Source of the DNA: Providencia hangzhouensis
GTDB taxonomy: Bacteria; Pseudomonadota; Gammaproteobacteria; Enterobacterales; Enterobacteriaceae
Direction of reading: 5' to 3'
NCBI RefSeq assembly: GCF_029193595.2
Contig: NZ_CP135052.1
Coordinates: 2,976,001-3,040,000, forward strand
Length of the DNA stretch: 64,000 nucleotides
The notes under the pieces were generated by a model. That model worked only from the letters and a program-made list of their open reading frames with translations. It was not told the origin of the DNA and did not search any database. Shown piece after piece: positions 17,621 through 27,168 of this stretch. Made by a program: the position numbers and the translations under genes. The number at the start of each line of letters is the position of its first letter. The stretch's first letter is position 1.

Positions 17621-17813
17621 TTATTAACGTAATCAGATAAATTATAGCGCGGTTTTTCAACTGTTTTTTATGATGCTTTTCTTACTGTTTTTCATACTGT
17701 TTTTCCTAAATAGTCGGGTCTACAGCTAGGCGGGAAAATGAAGACATCCCAAAGAGCGTACATTAGGCAAATGAAGCCAACAACGCTGTAGAACTGAACA
17801 TAACGGGAAAATT

Positions 17814-19040
17814 ATGACGGGAAAAACAGAGTATTGGAAACGTAACCTATACGTCGTGTGGTTCGGCTGTTTTTTAACAGGTGCCGCCTTTAGCCTGATC
17901 ATGCCTTTTCTCCCCCTCTATATTGAAGAACTAGGCGTTAAAGACCATGCCTCTTTGAACCTATGGACAGGGGCAGTTTTTAGTATCACCTTCTTATTTT
18001 CCGCGATTGCTGCGCCATTTTGGGGTCGATTATCCGATCGTAAAGGCCGTAAACTCATGCTGCTGCGTTCAGCACTAGGGATGGCTATCGTGATGGTGCT
18101 TATTGGTTTTGCACAAAATATTTGGCAGCTCTTAGCCTTAAGAGCCATATTAGGTTTATTGGGGGGTTTTGTTCCCAATGCTAACGCGCTGATTGCAACT
18201 CAAGTTCCCGTGAAAAAAAGTGGTTGGGCTATGGGTGTCCTCGCTACTGGTGCAGTAAGTGGCGCACTTATTGGCCCACTCATTGGCGGTTTTCTTGCTG
18301 ACCAGTATGGCTTACGTCCCGTCTTTTTTATTACCGCAACGGTGCTGTTTATCTGCTTTTTTGTCACGCTTTTTTATGTCAGAGAACGCTTCACGCCTGT
18401 TTCTCGCAAAGATGCATTAACGAGCAAACAAGTTTTTGCCTCTTTACGTAATAAAAATTTAGTTATCAGCCTCTTTTTTACCACCATGATTATTCAAGCT
18501 GCTATGGGCTCAATCAACCCTGTCATCACGCTTTATGTACGTGACTTATCTGATTCCCTTGAAAACTTGGCCTTTGTCAGTGGTGTGATAGCTTCCATTC
18601 CTGGTGTTGCGGCTTTAATCAGTGCGCCCATGTTAGGTAAACTCAGTGACCGAATAGGCCCTGAAAAAGTTTTACTCGCCGTGCTGGGAGCATCTATTTT
18701 TGTATTATTCCCAATGGGGCTGGTAAGTAGTTATTGGGAGCTAGGCTTTCTCCGATTTATGCTTGGGGCTCTGAATGCTGCGCTATTACCCGCAGTACAA
18801 ACGTTAATTATCTATAATATTTCCCATCAAGTAACGGGACGTATTTTCAGCTATAACCAAGCATTGCGAGATGTTGGGAATGTGACAGGGCCATTGATGG
18901 GGTCGTTTGTCGCTGCAACTTACGGTTTCAGAGCCGTATTCTTTTTCACCGCTGCGTTAGTTCTCTTCAACTTAATTTATTCATGGTTAGTCATCAGGCG
19001 CCAATCCGATGGCCTGCGAGCCTCCCCTACCGACCAATAA
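17814..19040 (+). CDS. mdtG: MFS efflux transporter MdtG
   Basis: A 408-residue, 12-span major facilitator protein of the drug:H+ antiporter 1 group. The loop 2-3 signature reads [10 protein letters not shown]. The antiporter motif C appears as [14 protein letters not shown] near residue 145. E. coli MdtG gives fosfomycin and deoxycholate resistance when overproduced. The gene lies downstream of lpxL, as neighbours also in E. coli. A GGGAAAA site precedes the ATG. Confidence 0.92.
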   Translation: MTGKTEYWKRNLYVVWFGCFLTGAAFSLIMPFLPLYIEELGVKDHASLNLWTGAVFSITFLFSAIAAPFWGRLSDRKGRKLMLLRSALGMAIVMVLIGFAQNIWQLLALRAILGLLGGFVPNANALIATQVPVKKSGWAMGVLATGAVSGALIGPLIGGFLADQYGLRPVFFITATVLFICFFVTLFYVRERFTPVSRKDALTSKQVFASLRNKNLVISLFFTTMIIQAAMGSINPVITLYVRDLSDSLENLAFVSGVIASIPGVAALISAPMLGKLSDRIGPEKVLLAVLGASIFVLFPMGLVSSYWELGFLRFMLGALNAALLPAVQTLIIYNISHQVTGRIFSYNQALRDVGNVTGPLMGSFVAATYGFRAVFFFTAALVLFNLIYSWLVIRRQSDGLRASPTDQ

Positions 19041-19423
19041 GCTTCTTGCTATTTTTTGTACAAAAACCTGATGATTTATAAGCTTTATTGCCTTACTTTC
19101 CTTAAAATCAAATTTTAATACACCTAACCACTTGATTTTAAATAACTTAATCGATTCAAAATTCTTTCTTTTATTGTCAACTAAAATCCTGTATCTTCCC
19201 CTAGCTTATCGTGAGAAATGAGAGTTATATCGACTTTTCACCTTAAAAACACACCTTTTACAATAAATTCATTCTGTATATAGGTGATTCTATAATAATG
19301 TATGTTAAAAATATGTTTCATATATTCATGTTAACATATCAATAACAATTGGCACTCAGGCGCACGGCTTGGTGTTTTATATCATGCACAACCTCTCAAG
19401 AGAGTATTTATGGGAGTTCACAG
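19041..19423. other. intergenic region upstream of the POT transporter gene
   Basis: AT-rich, no gene seen. It should hold the promoter of the transporter gene. A ten-base palindrome ATGTTAACAT lies about 95 bases before the start codon; I cannot assign a regulator. Confidence 0.5.
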
Positions 19424-20953
19424 ATGAATAATTCTGCGACTAAAACAAAAACTTTTTTTGGGCATCCATACCCATTGAGTTCGCTTTTCCTCACAGAAAT
19501 GTGGGAACGCTTCTCTTTTTACGGAGTTAGACCGTTACTTATCTTATTTATGAGTGCGGCATTATTACAAGGCGGAATGGAATTACCTATTGAACAAGCT
19601 TCGGCTATCGTCGGTATTTTCGCTGGAGGGGTTTATATCACCTCGTTACCGGGTGGTTGGTTAGCCGATAACTGGTTAGGCCAACGCCGCGCCGTTTGGT
19701 ACGGCTCATTAATCATTGCGTTTGGCCATTTATCCATCGCAATGTCTGCGTTTTTATCAAATACTTTCTTTTTCGTCGGCTTATTGCTCATCGTATTAGG
19801 TACAGGGTTATTTAAAACCTGTATTACCGTGATGGTAGGAACCCTGTATAAGAAAGAAGATACACGCCGTGATGGCGGTTTCTCCCTGTTCTATATGGGT
19901 ATCAATATGGGGTCCTTTATTGCCCCGTTAATTATTGGCCCACTTCATGAAAAATATGGGTGGCATTTAGGTTTTGGCCTTGGTGGTTTAGGAATGTTAA
20001 TTGCCCTGTTAATTTTCCGCTTTTACGCCATTCCTCAAATGCGCCGTTATGATAAAGAAGTTGGCCTTGATTCCACTTGGAACCGTCCAACGGTTGAGCG
20101 CAAAAACGTGGGGAAATGGGTTACCTTTGCCATGGTGCTATTAGCCATACTGGTTATCTTGATTGATAATGGTACGATCCCATTTAATGCCTCAATAATT
20201 GCGAAAAGTTCTGCTTATGTTATCTCGACCTGTGTGGGCATCTATTTCTTATTTATGTTCTTCCTTGGCGGTTTAAACAGCAGCGAACGTTCTCGTTTAC
20301 TGGCATGCTTGATTTTACTGATTGCAGCCGCATTCTTCTGGTCAGCCTTTGAGCAAAAACCCACTTCATTTAATATCTTTGCTCGGGACTATACTGACCG
20401 CCAAATGGGGAGTTTTGAAATTCCAACCATTTGGTTCCAATCAATCAATGCCTTGTTCATTATATTGTTAGCCCCAGTATTTAGCTGGTTCTGGCCTTCG
20501 TTGGCTAAACGCAATATGAACCCAAGCAGTATGACCAAGTTCGTGATTGGTATCTTATTTGCTGCGGGCGGCTTTGCTATCATGATGGTGGCAGCAAACC
20601 AAGTACTCGCAACCCAAAGTGGCGTTTCACCTTTCTGGTTAGTTGGCAGTATCTTATTGCTGACGTTAGGAGAACTGTGCTTAAGCCCTATCGGGTTAGC
20701 AACCATGACCTTGCTCGCACCACAAAAAATGCGCGGCCAAGTGATGGGGTTATGGTTCTGTGCTAGCGCATTGGGTAACCTTGCAGCTGGTATCATGGGG
20801 GGTAACATTCGCAAAGACCAATTAGATTCGATGCCTGAGCTATTCTCCCACGTCTCTATTGCACTGGTGATCTGTGCGGTCGTATTAGCAGCGTTGATTA
20901 TCCCTGTTAGAAAAATGCTTAAAAATGCAGACAAAAATGAAGCTAATGCTTAA
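19424..20953 (+). CDS. proton-dependent oligopeptide transporter (POT/PTR2 family)
   Basis: A 509-residue inner-membrane protein with about 14 spans that imports di- and tripeptides with protons. The family signature ExxERF is present (LTEMWERFSFYGVR near residue 25), as is FSLFYMGINMGSFIAP in the middle and the late FWSAFEQKPTSFNIFA motif. I chose the ATG at 19424, which follows GGGAG and gives a start like other Dtp proteins; the longer frame adds 25 unlikely residues. It is not clear which of DtpA-DtpD it corresponds to. Strong T-rich terminator not seen. Confidence 0.9.
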   Translation: MNNSATKTKTFFGHPYPLSSLFLTEMWERFSFYGVRPLLILFMSAALLQGGMELPIEQASAIVGIFAGGVYITSLPGGWLADNWLGQRRAVWYGSLIIAFGHLSIAMSAFLSNTFFFVGLLLIVLGTGLFKTCITVMVGTLYKKEDTRRDGGFSLFYMGINMGSFIAPLIIGPLHEKYGWHLGFGLGGLGMLIALLIFRFYAIPQMRRYDKEVGLDSTWNRPTVERKNVGKWVTFAMVLLAILVILIDNGTIPFNASIIAKSSAYVISTCVGIYFLFMFFLGGLNSSERSRLLACLILLIAAAFFWSAFEQKPTSFNIFARDYTDRQMGSFEIPTIWFQSINALFIILLAPVFSWFWPSLAKRNMNPSSMTKFVIGILFAAGGFAIMMVAANQVLATQSGVSPFWLVGSILLLTLGELCLSPIGLATMTLLAPQKMRGQVMGLWFCASALGNLAAGIMGGNIRKDQLDSMPELFSHVSIALVICAVVLAALIIPVRKMLKNADKNEANA

Positions 20954-21106
20954 TAGCGCTGATTAATTGTCTTCTATCCGGTAGCAGCCCACACGCTACC
21001 GGATCCTCCGCATCATTCCCCACTTAATAGTTTGCTTATTATTTCTGATAAAATAGGCGCTATACTGCTCTCTCATCATCCCATAATGACTTTAGGAAAT
21101 CATACA

Positions 21107-21895
21107 ATGAGCCTTTCCGCCCCTATTTACTATGTTGATGCTTTTACAGATACCCTTTTTCGCGGTAACCCAGCAGCGATTGTATTACTCGATAACTGGT
21201 TACCAGATGAACAGCTCATTGCCATTGCCGCAGAGGTTAACTTGTCAGAAACCGCATTTTTAGTCGGCCATCATATTCGCTGGTTCACCCCTAAAGTTGA
21301 AGTAACACTCTGTGGCCATGCAACACTTGCCGCTGCTTTTGTGTTAAATCAAGTGCTCCAGCAAGACATTCATCCTTTAACATTTAATTCTCTGTCGGGT
21401 GACCTCGTTGTGACACAGAATGCACAAGGATTTACACTTGATTTTCCAATTCTTGAATCCGAACAAAGCCATCCAAAGCATTATCCACACCTCGTCGATA
21501 TCCTTGGTGTCAAAATCAAAGATCTTTGGATAGCAAAAGACCGTTATCTGTGTTTTCTTGAAAGTGCAGAGCACGTTCAAAACTGTCAGCCAGACATGTT
21601 AAAACTTGCGCAGCTTTCTCTACCCGGGTTAGCAATTACAGCAGAAAGTGCTAATAGCGATTGTGACTTTGTTTCTCGTTACTTTGCTCCCGCCAAAGGG
21701 GTTGACGAAGACCCTGTAACAGGCACCTCACATTGTGCCATTGCTCCAATATGGGCCAAACAGCTGAATAAATCGCAGTTAATAGGCCAACAGATTTCAT
21801 CGCGCGGAGGGGTAGTTCAATGTGAGCTAACCTCTGACCGAGTAAAATTAACAGGTAAAGCCGTTTTATTTTTAACAGGCCAAATCCACATTTAA
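21107..21895 (+). CDS. PhzF family isomerase-like protein
   Basis: A 262-residue protein of the PhzF/diaminopimelate-epimerase fold. Signatures are YYVDAFTDTLFRGNPAAIVLL at the N-terminus, with the Glu of NLSETAF, the strand FTPKVEVTLCGHATLAAA, and the late DEDPVTGTSHCAIAP motif. Family members act as isomerases or epimerases on small metabolites, and many, including this one, have no known substrate. The start at 21107 follows an AGGAAA site. It is probably monocistronic. Confidence 0.88.
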   Translation: MSLSAPIYYVDAFTDTLFRGNPAAIVLLDNWLPDEQLIAIAAEVNLSETAFLVGHHIRWFTPKVEVTLCGHATLAAAFVLNQVLQQDIHPLTFNSLSGDLVVTQNAQGFTLDFPILESEQSHPKHYPHLVDILGVKIKDLWIAKDRYLCFLESAEHVQNCQPDMLKLAQLSLPGLAITAESANSDCDFVSRYFAPAKGVDEDPVTGTSHCAIAPIWAKQLNKSQLIGQQISSRGGVVQCELTSDRVKLTGKAVLFLTGQIHI

Positions 21896-22063
21896 ACACT
21901 ACAAATCAAATAGGTAAGCGCAAAGCCATTTATTTTCCTATCTGTTTCTCTATCCGAATTCTACCAGCGCCATTATTTTTCTCGAAATATTGGCGTCCAT
22001 TCCTTATCTAAAAATAAATTTTTTAACATTTAAACAAATCTTTTAATTTCAACTCAATTTGGT

Positions 22064-22105
22064 TTACAATTATAATTATTATTAAAGATATAATTACAAT
22101 TATAA
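22064..22105. promoter_or_regulatory. 12-base direct repeats upstream of the L-amino acid deaminase gene
   Basis: TTACAATTATAA occurs at 22064-22075 and again at 22094-22105, exactly 30 bases apart, or about three helical turns. Both lie 60-105 bases before the start codon at 22169. This spacing fits cooperative binding of a regulator on one face of the DNA. The regulator is unknown. Confidence 0.45.
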
Positions 22106-22168
22106 ACATTTCTAATTGAAGCTTTGGTCAATTGTTAAAAACTCATTCGATATAAGGAACTTAATAAG

Positions 22169-23587
22169 ATGGCTATAACTAGAAGAAAATTTTTGATTGG
22201 TGGTGGTGTTGTTGCCGTTGCTGCAGGGGCTGGAATTTTAACTCCAATGTTAACTCGTGAAGGTCGATTTGTTCCTGGTAAGCCACGACATGGCTTTGTT
22301 GCAGGAACTGAAGGCCCTCTACCACAGCAAGCTGACGTCGTTGTTATTGGTGCTGGAATTCTGGGGATCATGACCGCAATTGAGCTGGTTGGACGTGGTT
22401 TAGATGTTGTTATTGTTGAAAAAGGTAACATCGCAGGCGAGCAATCATCCCGCTTCTACGGCCAAGTTATCACTTATAAAATGCCAGATGAAACCTTCTT
22501 ACTCCACCACTTAGGCAAACAACGTTGGAGAGAGATGAACGCGAAAGTCGGTGCAGATACAAGCTATCGTACTCAAGGCCGCGTTGAAGTGCCATTCGAT
22601 GAAGAAGATCTTGTCAATGTTAGAGAGTGGATTGATACTCGCAGTAAAAATGTCGGTTCAGATATTCCATTCAAAACACGCATTATCGAAGGTGCTGAAC
22701 TCAACCAACGTTTAAACGGTGCACGGTCTAAATGGACAATCGCAGGTTTTGAAGAAGACTCTGGTAGCTTAGATGCTGAAATTGCAACCTTCGTCATGGC
22801 TGATTACGCGAAAAAATTAGGAATAAAAATTTATACTAACTGTGCAGCAAGAGGTTTAGAAACTCAAGCAGGCGTAATTTCTGATGTCGTCACCGAGAAA
22901 GGGCCTATCAAGACCTCACGTGTTGTTGTGGCAGGTGGCGTCTGGTCAAGGCTGTTTATGCAAAACTTAGGTGTGGATGTCCCAACATTACCGGCTTATC
23001 AATCTCAACAACTGATCACCGGTTCACCAACTGCACCGGGGGGTAACGTTGCTTTACCGGGTAATATTTTCTTCCGTGAACAAGCAGATGGTACCTATGC
23101 AACATCCCCTCGTGTGATTGTTGCACCGGTTGTTAAAGACTCCTTCGTCTATGGCTATAAATACATTCCACTGCTATCTATGCCTGATTTCCCTGTGCAT
23201 ATTTCATTAAATGAACAATTAATTAATTCATTTACTGAGCCAACAAGCTGGAAACTGGATGAAGTTTCACCATTTGAAAAACACAGAAATATGACGGCAT
23301 TACCTGATTTACCAGAGCTGAATGCATCATTTGAGAAATTAAAAACAGAATTCCCTGCATTTAAGGATTCTAAACTGATTGACCAATGGAGTGGTGCTAT
23401 GGCCATCGCACCAGATGAGCACCCAATCATTTCTCAAGTCAATGAATATCCTGGTCTAGTTATCAATACTGCCACAGGCTGGGGGATGACCGAAAGCCCA
23501 GTTTCTTCCGAGCTCACAGCTGACTTGCTATTAGGCAAAGAACCCTCACTGAATGTGAAACCATTTAGTCTGTACAGATTTAGTTAA
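22169..23587 (+). CDS. pma: membrane-anchored L-amino acid deaminase
   Basis: A 472-residue FAD enzyme that oxidatively deaminates L-amino acids to 2-keto acids plus ammonia and feeds electrons to the respiratory chain rather than to oxygen. This is the phenylalanine deaminase trait of Proteus, Providencia and Morganella. The N-terminus is a Tat-like signal anchor (TRRKFLIGG plus hydrophobic run). The FAD dinucleotide fold reads VVVIGAGILGIMTA near residue 57, and EQSSRFYGQ and GWGMTESPV are also present. By memory it resembles P. mirabilis Pma (broad-specificity type) more than Aad. The keto acids act as weak siderophores, which gives a possible link to iron. Confidence 0.93.
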   Translation: MAITRRKFLIGGGVVAVAAGAGILTPMLTREGRFVPGKPRHGFVAGTEGPLPQQADVVVIGAGILGIMTAIELVGRGLDVVIVEKGNIAGEQSSRFYGQVITYKMPDETFLLHHLGKQRWREMNAKVGADTSYRTQGRVEVPFDEEDLVNVREWIDTRSKNVGSDIPFKTRIIEGAELNQRLNGARSKWTIAGFEEDSGSLDAEIATFVMADYAKKLGIKIYTNCAARGLETQAGVISDVVTEKGPIKTSRVVVAGGVWSRLFMQNLGVDVPTLPAYQSQQLITGSPTAPGGNVALPGNIFFREQADGTYATSPRVIVAPVVKDSFVYGYKYIPLLSMPDFPVHISLNEQLINSFTEPTSWKLDEVSPFEKHRNMTALPDLPELNASFEKLKTEFPAFKDSKLIDQWSGAMAIAPDEHPIISQVNEYPGLVINTATGWGMTESPVSSELTADLLLGKEPSLNVKPFSLYRFS

Positions 23588-23611
23588 TACATGTTTGTAA
23601 AATTTGCTCAC

Positions 23612-23641
23612 AAAAACCCTTCTATATGAAGGGTTTTTTTA
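23612..23641 (+). terminator. rho-independent terminator of the deaminase gene
   Basis: Eleven-base stem AAAAACCCTTC/GAAGGGTTTTT with a TATAT loop and a T7 tail, 25 bases after the stop. Confidence 0.93.
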
Positions 23642-23697
23642 TTGCCTATTGTGGCTCTATTGCTTAGTATTCGAAACTTAAATCAAATGGAGTGATT

Positions 23698-24054
23698 ATG
23701 AATAAATTACTATTAGCAATAACGATTTCACTATTAAGCGCCACTGCTTTCGCTGAAAAAACGTATACCGTAGAGCAATTAGAGGACATGATTGCTGACA
23801 ACAATAAACCACAAATTGCCGTGCCGGTTTTAAATGGCTCAATAGCAAAAGACGACTTTCCAACGTGTAAATCAGGGTTAATCGAGTGGCTTGAAGGCGT
23901 TGAAAAATACCCTGTTACCATTGAAAAAGATATTGATGGCGAAGATTTTTCTGCCACTATTTGGGCTGAATCTAATGCGTTTTTAGTTTCTTGCGTTAAA
24001 AATGGCAGCAATGCAAAAGCAGTTCGCATGAGCGCCGAATATTTAGATAATTAA
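23698..24054 (+). CDS. small exported protein of unknown function
   Basis: A 118-residue protein with a clear signal peptide ending AFAEKT (cleavage near residue 20). The mature part has two cysteines (PTCKSGL and VSCVKN) that could form a disulfide. I do not recognise the family. The start at 23698 follows GGAG at 23689. It has its own upstream region after the deaminase terminator. Confidence 0.65.
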   Translation: MNKLLLAITISLLSATAFAEKTYTVEQLEDMIADNNKPQIAVPVLNGSIAKDDFPTCKSGLIEWLEGVEKYPVTIEKDIDGEDFSATIWAESNAFLVSCVKNGSNAKAVRMSAEYLDN

Positions 24055-24261
24055 CCCCCATCTTTTTTCAGCAATTTAAAGGCTCATTGTCTAGTTTTGA
24101 GTCTTTAATATTTCCCCCTATTTTTCCTAAATACGAAAATATGAAAAAACTTTTCAACTGGAACGATTCACTTCACATTTATTGCTGAATTAAATTGAGA
24201 GGAGTATTACACTTGGTCTTTAACATTTCTAATACACCCAGTAACAATTGTAAGGCAGACC

Positions 24262-24669
24262 ATGAGCTCCATCGCTGACGATGTCATCGCACAAAAAATT
24301 GAGCAATCCATTTCTCGCGTCTCTAAAGTCGTATTTCCAACAACGACTAACCACCACAGTACTTTGTTTGGTGGTACCGCCCTAGCTTGGATGGATGAAG
24401 TTTCTTTTATTACCGCAACACGGTTTAGCCGTAAACGCCTCGTTACGGTATCAACTGAGAAAATTAACTTTACCCACCCAATCCCTTCAGGGACCATTGT
24501 TGAGTTAGTAGGTAAAGTTATTCGAGTCGGAAGAACCAGTTTAACGGTCAACGTATCGATTTTTCTAGAAGATATGTATTCAGATGGTCGTGAAGAAGTA
24601 ATACATGGCCAGTTTAATTTTGTTGCAATTGATGACAACGGAAAACCCACGCCATTATTTGAGTCATAA
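24262..24669 (+). CDS. acyl-CoA thioesterase, hotdog fold
   Basis: A 135-residue hotdog-fold thioesterase of the YciA/BFIT group. The catalytic region reads HHSTLFGGTALAWMDEVSF, with the conserved HxxxFGG and Asp in MDE. The VSTEKINFTHPIPSGTIVELVGKV strand block follows. Such enzymes hydrolyse acyl-CoA to free CoA and fatty acid. It is distinct from E. coli YciA in detail, so no symbol is given. A terminator follows at 24713. Confidence 0.85.
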   Translation: MSSIADDVIAQKIEQSISRVSKVVFPTTTNHHSTLFGGTALAWMDEVSFITATRFSRKRLVTVSTEKINFTHPIPSGTIVELVGKVIRVGRTSLTVNVSIFLEDMYSDGREEVIHGQFNFVAIDDNGKPTPLFES

Positions 24670-25183
24670 GCTTTCTTAAGCCGTTAAAGTAAAAATTTTT
24701 CGCATATTGCTGAAGGTGTGAATTCTGTAAATTTCGATTCACACCTTTCTTATAGCACATACTATTTAATTTATTTTTTCACTTTTTATGTGTTTTATAT
24801 CGAGATTTTATTAGCATAAGATATTTTTCTAAAATAATCGCCCAAAGCTTACTTATATTACCACCTGATTTATATGATTTTTCAACCACTTTCTTTATTA
24901 AGATCTTGTTACAATAAACACATAAAATGACTAAGAAACATTAAATTTCATACTTCAATATATTGTAATTTTTATTACGTATTGATATTTTTCAATTAAA
25001 ATCGTAGAGTATAGAAGTAATCAATTATCCTAAAAATGCGTAAAAAGATGAGCGTGTAGCTTATTTTACATTACGTATTTTGATGTAAATTTTCTTTGTA
25101 TAATATACTTTGTTGACAGTAAATCTCATCGAGACATTTTATTAAAAAATAGAAATAAACAACGCTAATATAAGACATCAATC
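24670..25183. other. AT-rich intergenic region
   Basis: Contains the thioesterase terminator at its left end. The rest is strongly AT-rich and shows no reading frame, tRNA or clear promoter to me; it must hold the promoter of the Sel1 gene. Confidence 0.5.
24713..24751 (+). terminator. terminator of the thioesterase gene
   Basis: Eleven-base stem AAGGTGTGAAT/ATTCACACCTT with a 13-base loop, followed by TCTT. The T-run is short. Confidence 0.7.
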
Positions 25184-25753
25184 ATGCTTAGAATTCTCTC
25201 ATTTATTATTTTATGTGCTTTTTCAATTAACCTAAGTGTTGCTGCAGTTCCCAAAGAAACCATCAAACGTATCGAACAGGAGGCACAAAAAGGGGATATA
25301 AAAGCGCAAGTCATGTTGGGAATTGGCTATTACCTTGGGAATGAGCTTAAACAGGACTATGGTAAAGCAAAAAAATGGCTAACGATGGCATCAAATAAAG
25401 GTAATTCTGATGCTCAGTTATTTTTAGGTGATATGTATTTAAACGGTAATGGTGTTGAAGCCAACCTCGAAACTGCCATGGATCTGTTTGAGAAATCAGC
25501 CAATAAAGGCAATGTTGAAGCTCAGAATTATATGGGCCAATTTTACTATCAAGGTATTGGTGTAAAACAAAACTATATTACGGCTTTTGAATGGTTCAAA
25601 AAATCTGCTGATAAAAAATTCCCACCAGCGCAATATCAAGTAGGTAAAATGCTAGAAAGTGGTGAAGGAATTGAAATAAACGAAAAATCTGCAGCTGAAT
25701 ATCTAGCTCAAGCCTGTAAAGCTGGTTTAAAAGAAGCCTGCGTAAAAAAATAA
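25184..25753 (+). CDS. exported Sel1-repeat protein
   Basis: A 189-residue protein with a signal peptide (about residues 1-20, ending VAAVP) and four Sel1-type TPR repeats of about 36 residues. Repeat cores are AQVMLGIGYYLGNELKQDY, AQLFLGDMYLNGNGVEA, AQNYMGQFYYQGIGVKQNY and AQYQVGKMLESGEGIE. Sel1 proteins are scaffolds for protein contacts, often at the cell envelope. No partner is evident from the neighbours. A terminal Cys pair sits in ACKAGLKEAC. The Shine-Dalgarno sequence is weak. Confidence 0.88.
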   Translation: MLRILSFIILCAFSINLSVAAVPKETIKRIEQEAQKGDIKAQVMLGIGYYLGNELKQDYGKAKKWLTMASNKGNSDAQLFLGDMYLNGNGVEANLETAMDLFEKSANKGNVEAQNYMGQFYYQGIGVKQNYITAFEWFKKSADKKFPPAQYQVGKMLESGEGIEINEKSAAEYLAQACKAGLKEACVKK

Positions 25754-25951
25754 ATCTGACTTAGTATTTCCCGCCATTTGCCTGATGTCGCTCATTATAA
25801 TGACATCGGGCACTTCTATTTTTTGATAAAAAATCTTATTACGGCTACTTGCTCACACCCTTTCACCAATAAATTCATTACTATTAATAATCAAATTCAC
25901 AATGTATGATATTGGTCTAAGCTTATAATATAAAAGAAAAAGGGAGATATT

Positions 25952-26389
25952 ATGTACAATACAATTTTAGTACCGATCGATGTAACCGAAGATGCTCTCA
26001 CTAATTTATTAGTTCCTCATGTTAACTCACTACAAAAATTGAACGATGCAACAGTACACTTTCTTGCCGTAACCGCACCAATTTCAAATTATTTGCGCTA
26101 CGGTGGCACAATCTTACCAGGGGACTTCCCTGATGATGAAAAACAAGCTGAAATCATTCTTAGCGAGTTAAAAGAAAAAATTAAATTATTTGATATCCCT
26201 GCAGATAAAGTAAAGGCAAAAGCAACCGTCGGTTCTGTTAAAGACGAAATTTTGGCAACAGCAGAAGATATTAACGCCGATATAATTTTATTAGGTTCGC
26301 GCCGCCCGAGTATGTCAACCTATTTGCTCGGTTCTAATGCCGCATCAGTAGTTCGCTATGCGAAAACTAGCGTATTAGTCGTTCGATAA
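25952..26389 (+). CDS. uspF: universal stress protein, UspF-like
   Basis: A 145-residue single-domain universal stress protein. It begins with the family start NTILVPIDV and ends with the ATP-loop region LGSRRPSMSTYLLGSNAASVVRYAKTSVLVVR, which is very close to E. coli UspF and UspG. Its role in stress adaptation and adhesion is known only in outline. AGGGAG precedes the ATG. UspG is the alternative name; the SRRPSMSTYLLGS region fits UspF better. Confidence 0.85.
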   Translation: MYNTILVPIDVTEDALTNLLVPHVNSLQKLNDATVHFLAVTAPISNYLRYGGTILPGDFPDDEKQAEIILSELKEKIKLFDIPADKVKAKATVGSVKDEILATAEDINADIILLGSRRPSMSTYLLGSNAASVVRYAKTSVLVVR

Positions 26390-26553
26390 TAAAGGCTAAA
26401 GTGCTATTTGCTGCCAAATAAACGCATTTTACAAATAAAAGGTTTAGCCTTAATGATTGTTACAAAAAACAGCAAAGACACACACTTTATGAGGCTATTT
26501 ATGCACTCATTTAGGGTAAATTAAAGACTCATAAACATTTTCGTGACTTTCAC

Positions 26554-26580
26554 GCCCTGCTTTTTTAGCAGGGTTTTTTT
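26554..26580 (+). terminator. rho-independent terminator downstream of uspF
   Basis: Stem CCCTGCT/AGCAGGG with a TTTTT loop and a T7 tail. It lies 165 bases after the uspF stop. Between them AAGGCTAAA (26392-26400) and TTTAGCCTT (26443-26451) form a nine-base inverted repeat. Confidence 0.85.
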
Positions 26581-26583
26581 ATG

Positions 26584-27060
26584 CTATAAAACTGATGAAT
26601 GTTTTAATCTAAAACGCTTAAAAGGAATACCGTCAAAATCAACGATGGCTTCCTCAATAAAACCATAACGCAAAATTGCTGATACTTTCTTACGTGTTAA
26701 CGGTAAGTGTATCGTGACTGACTCAACCTTCAATGATGTAAATGCCTTATTAATTATATTATTAACAATATATTTTCCCTTTCCCCAAAACTTAGGATGT
26801 AAAACTAAAGCTAAATCCGCATCGCCCGCTTCATTTTGTAGCCCTCCCCAACCAGCAAACTGACCATAAACTATAATGGCCCATACGCCATAGCCATATT
26901 GCTCCCAATGCTGCTCTTTTCCTATGACCCACTGACGGCAGGCCTGTTCATCGAATTGATTACTCCCTAAAGGCATATGTTCGAGTACGGCTGGATGAGT
27001 ATTTAATGCGATAAGATCTGCAATACTAATTTGATTTAGCTGTAAAAACTGAATAGGCAT
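26584..27060 (-). CDS. GNAT family N-acetyltransferase
   Basis: A 158-residue protein resembling the RimJ/RimL branch of GNAT enzymes. The acetyl-CoA region reads LALVLHPKFWGKGKYIVNNIINKAF, a degenerate form of the usual Q/RxxGxG/A loop. YGVWAIIVYGQFAGWGGLQ is the beta-4 region. Substrate is unknown. I use the ATG at 27060; a GTG at 27078 is also possible, and neither has a strong ribosome site. Convergent with uspF. Confidence 0.7.
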   Translation of the reverse strand: MPIQFLQLNQISIADLIALNTHPAVLEHMPLGSNQFDEQACRQWVIGKEQHWEQYGYGVWAIIVYGQFAGWGGLQNEAGDADLALVLHPKFWGKGKYIVNNIINKAFTSLKVESVTIHLPLTRKKVSAILRYGFIEEAIVDFDGIPFKRFRLKHSSVL

Positions 27061-27168
27061 CGTGACTGTTTTGTCCACATAAGAGATTCATAAACCGAAA
27101 ATATAATTTAGCTATCATCCCAAAAAATAATGCCCCACTCAAGTTAGCGGGGCACTTAGGCTTTGTTA

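Noticed and set aside
20389..20934. 181-codon minus-strand frame inside the POT transporter gene
   Set aside because: Antisense shadow of a strongly supported gene with no independent features.
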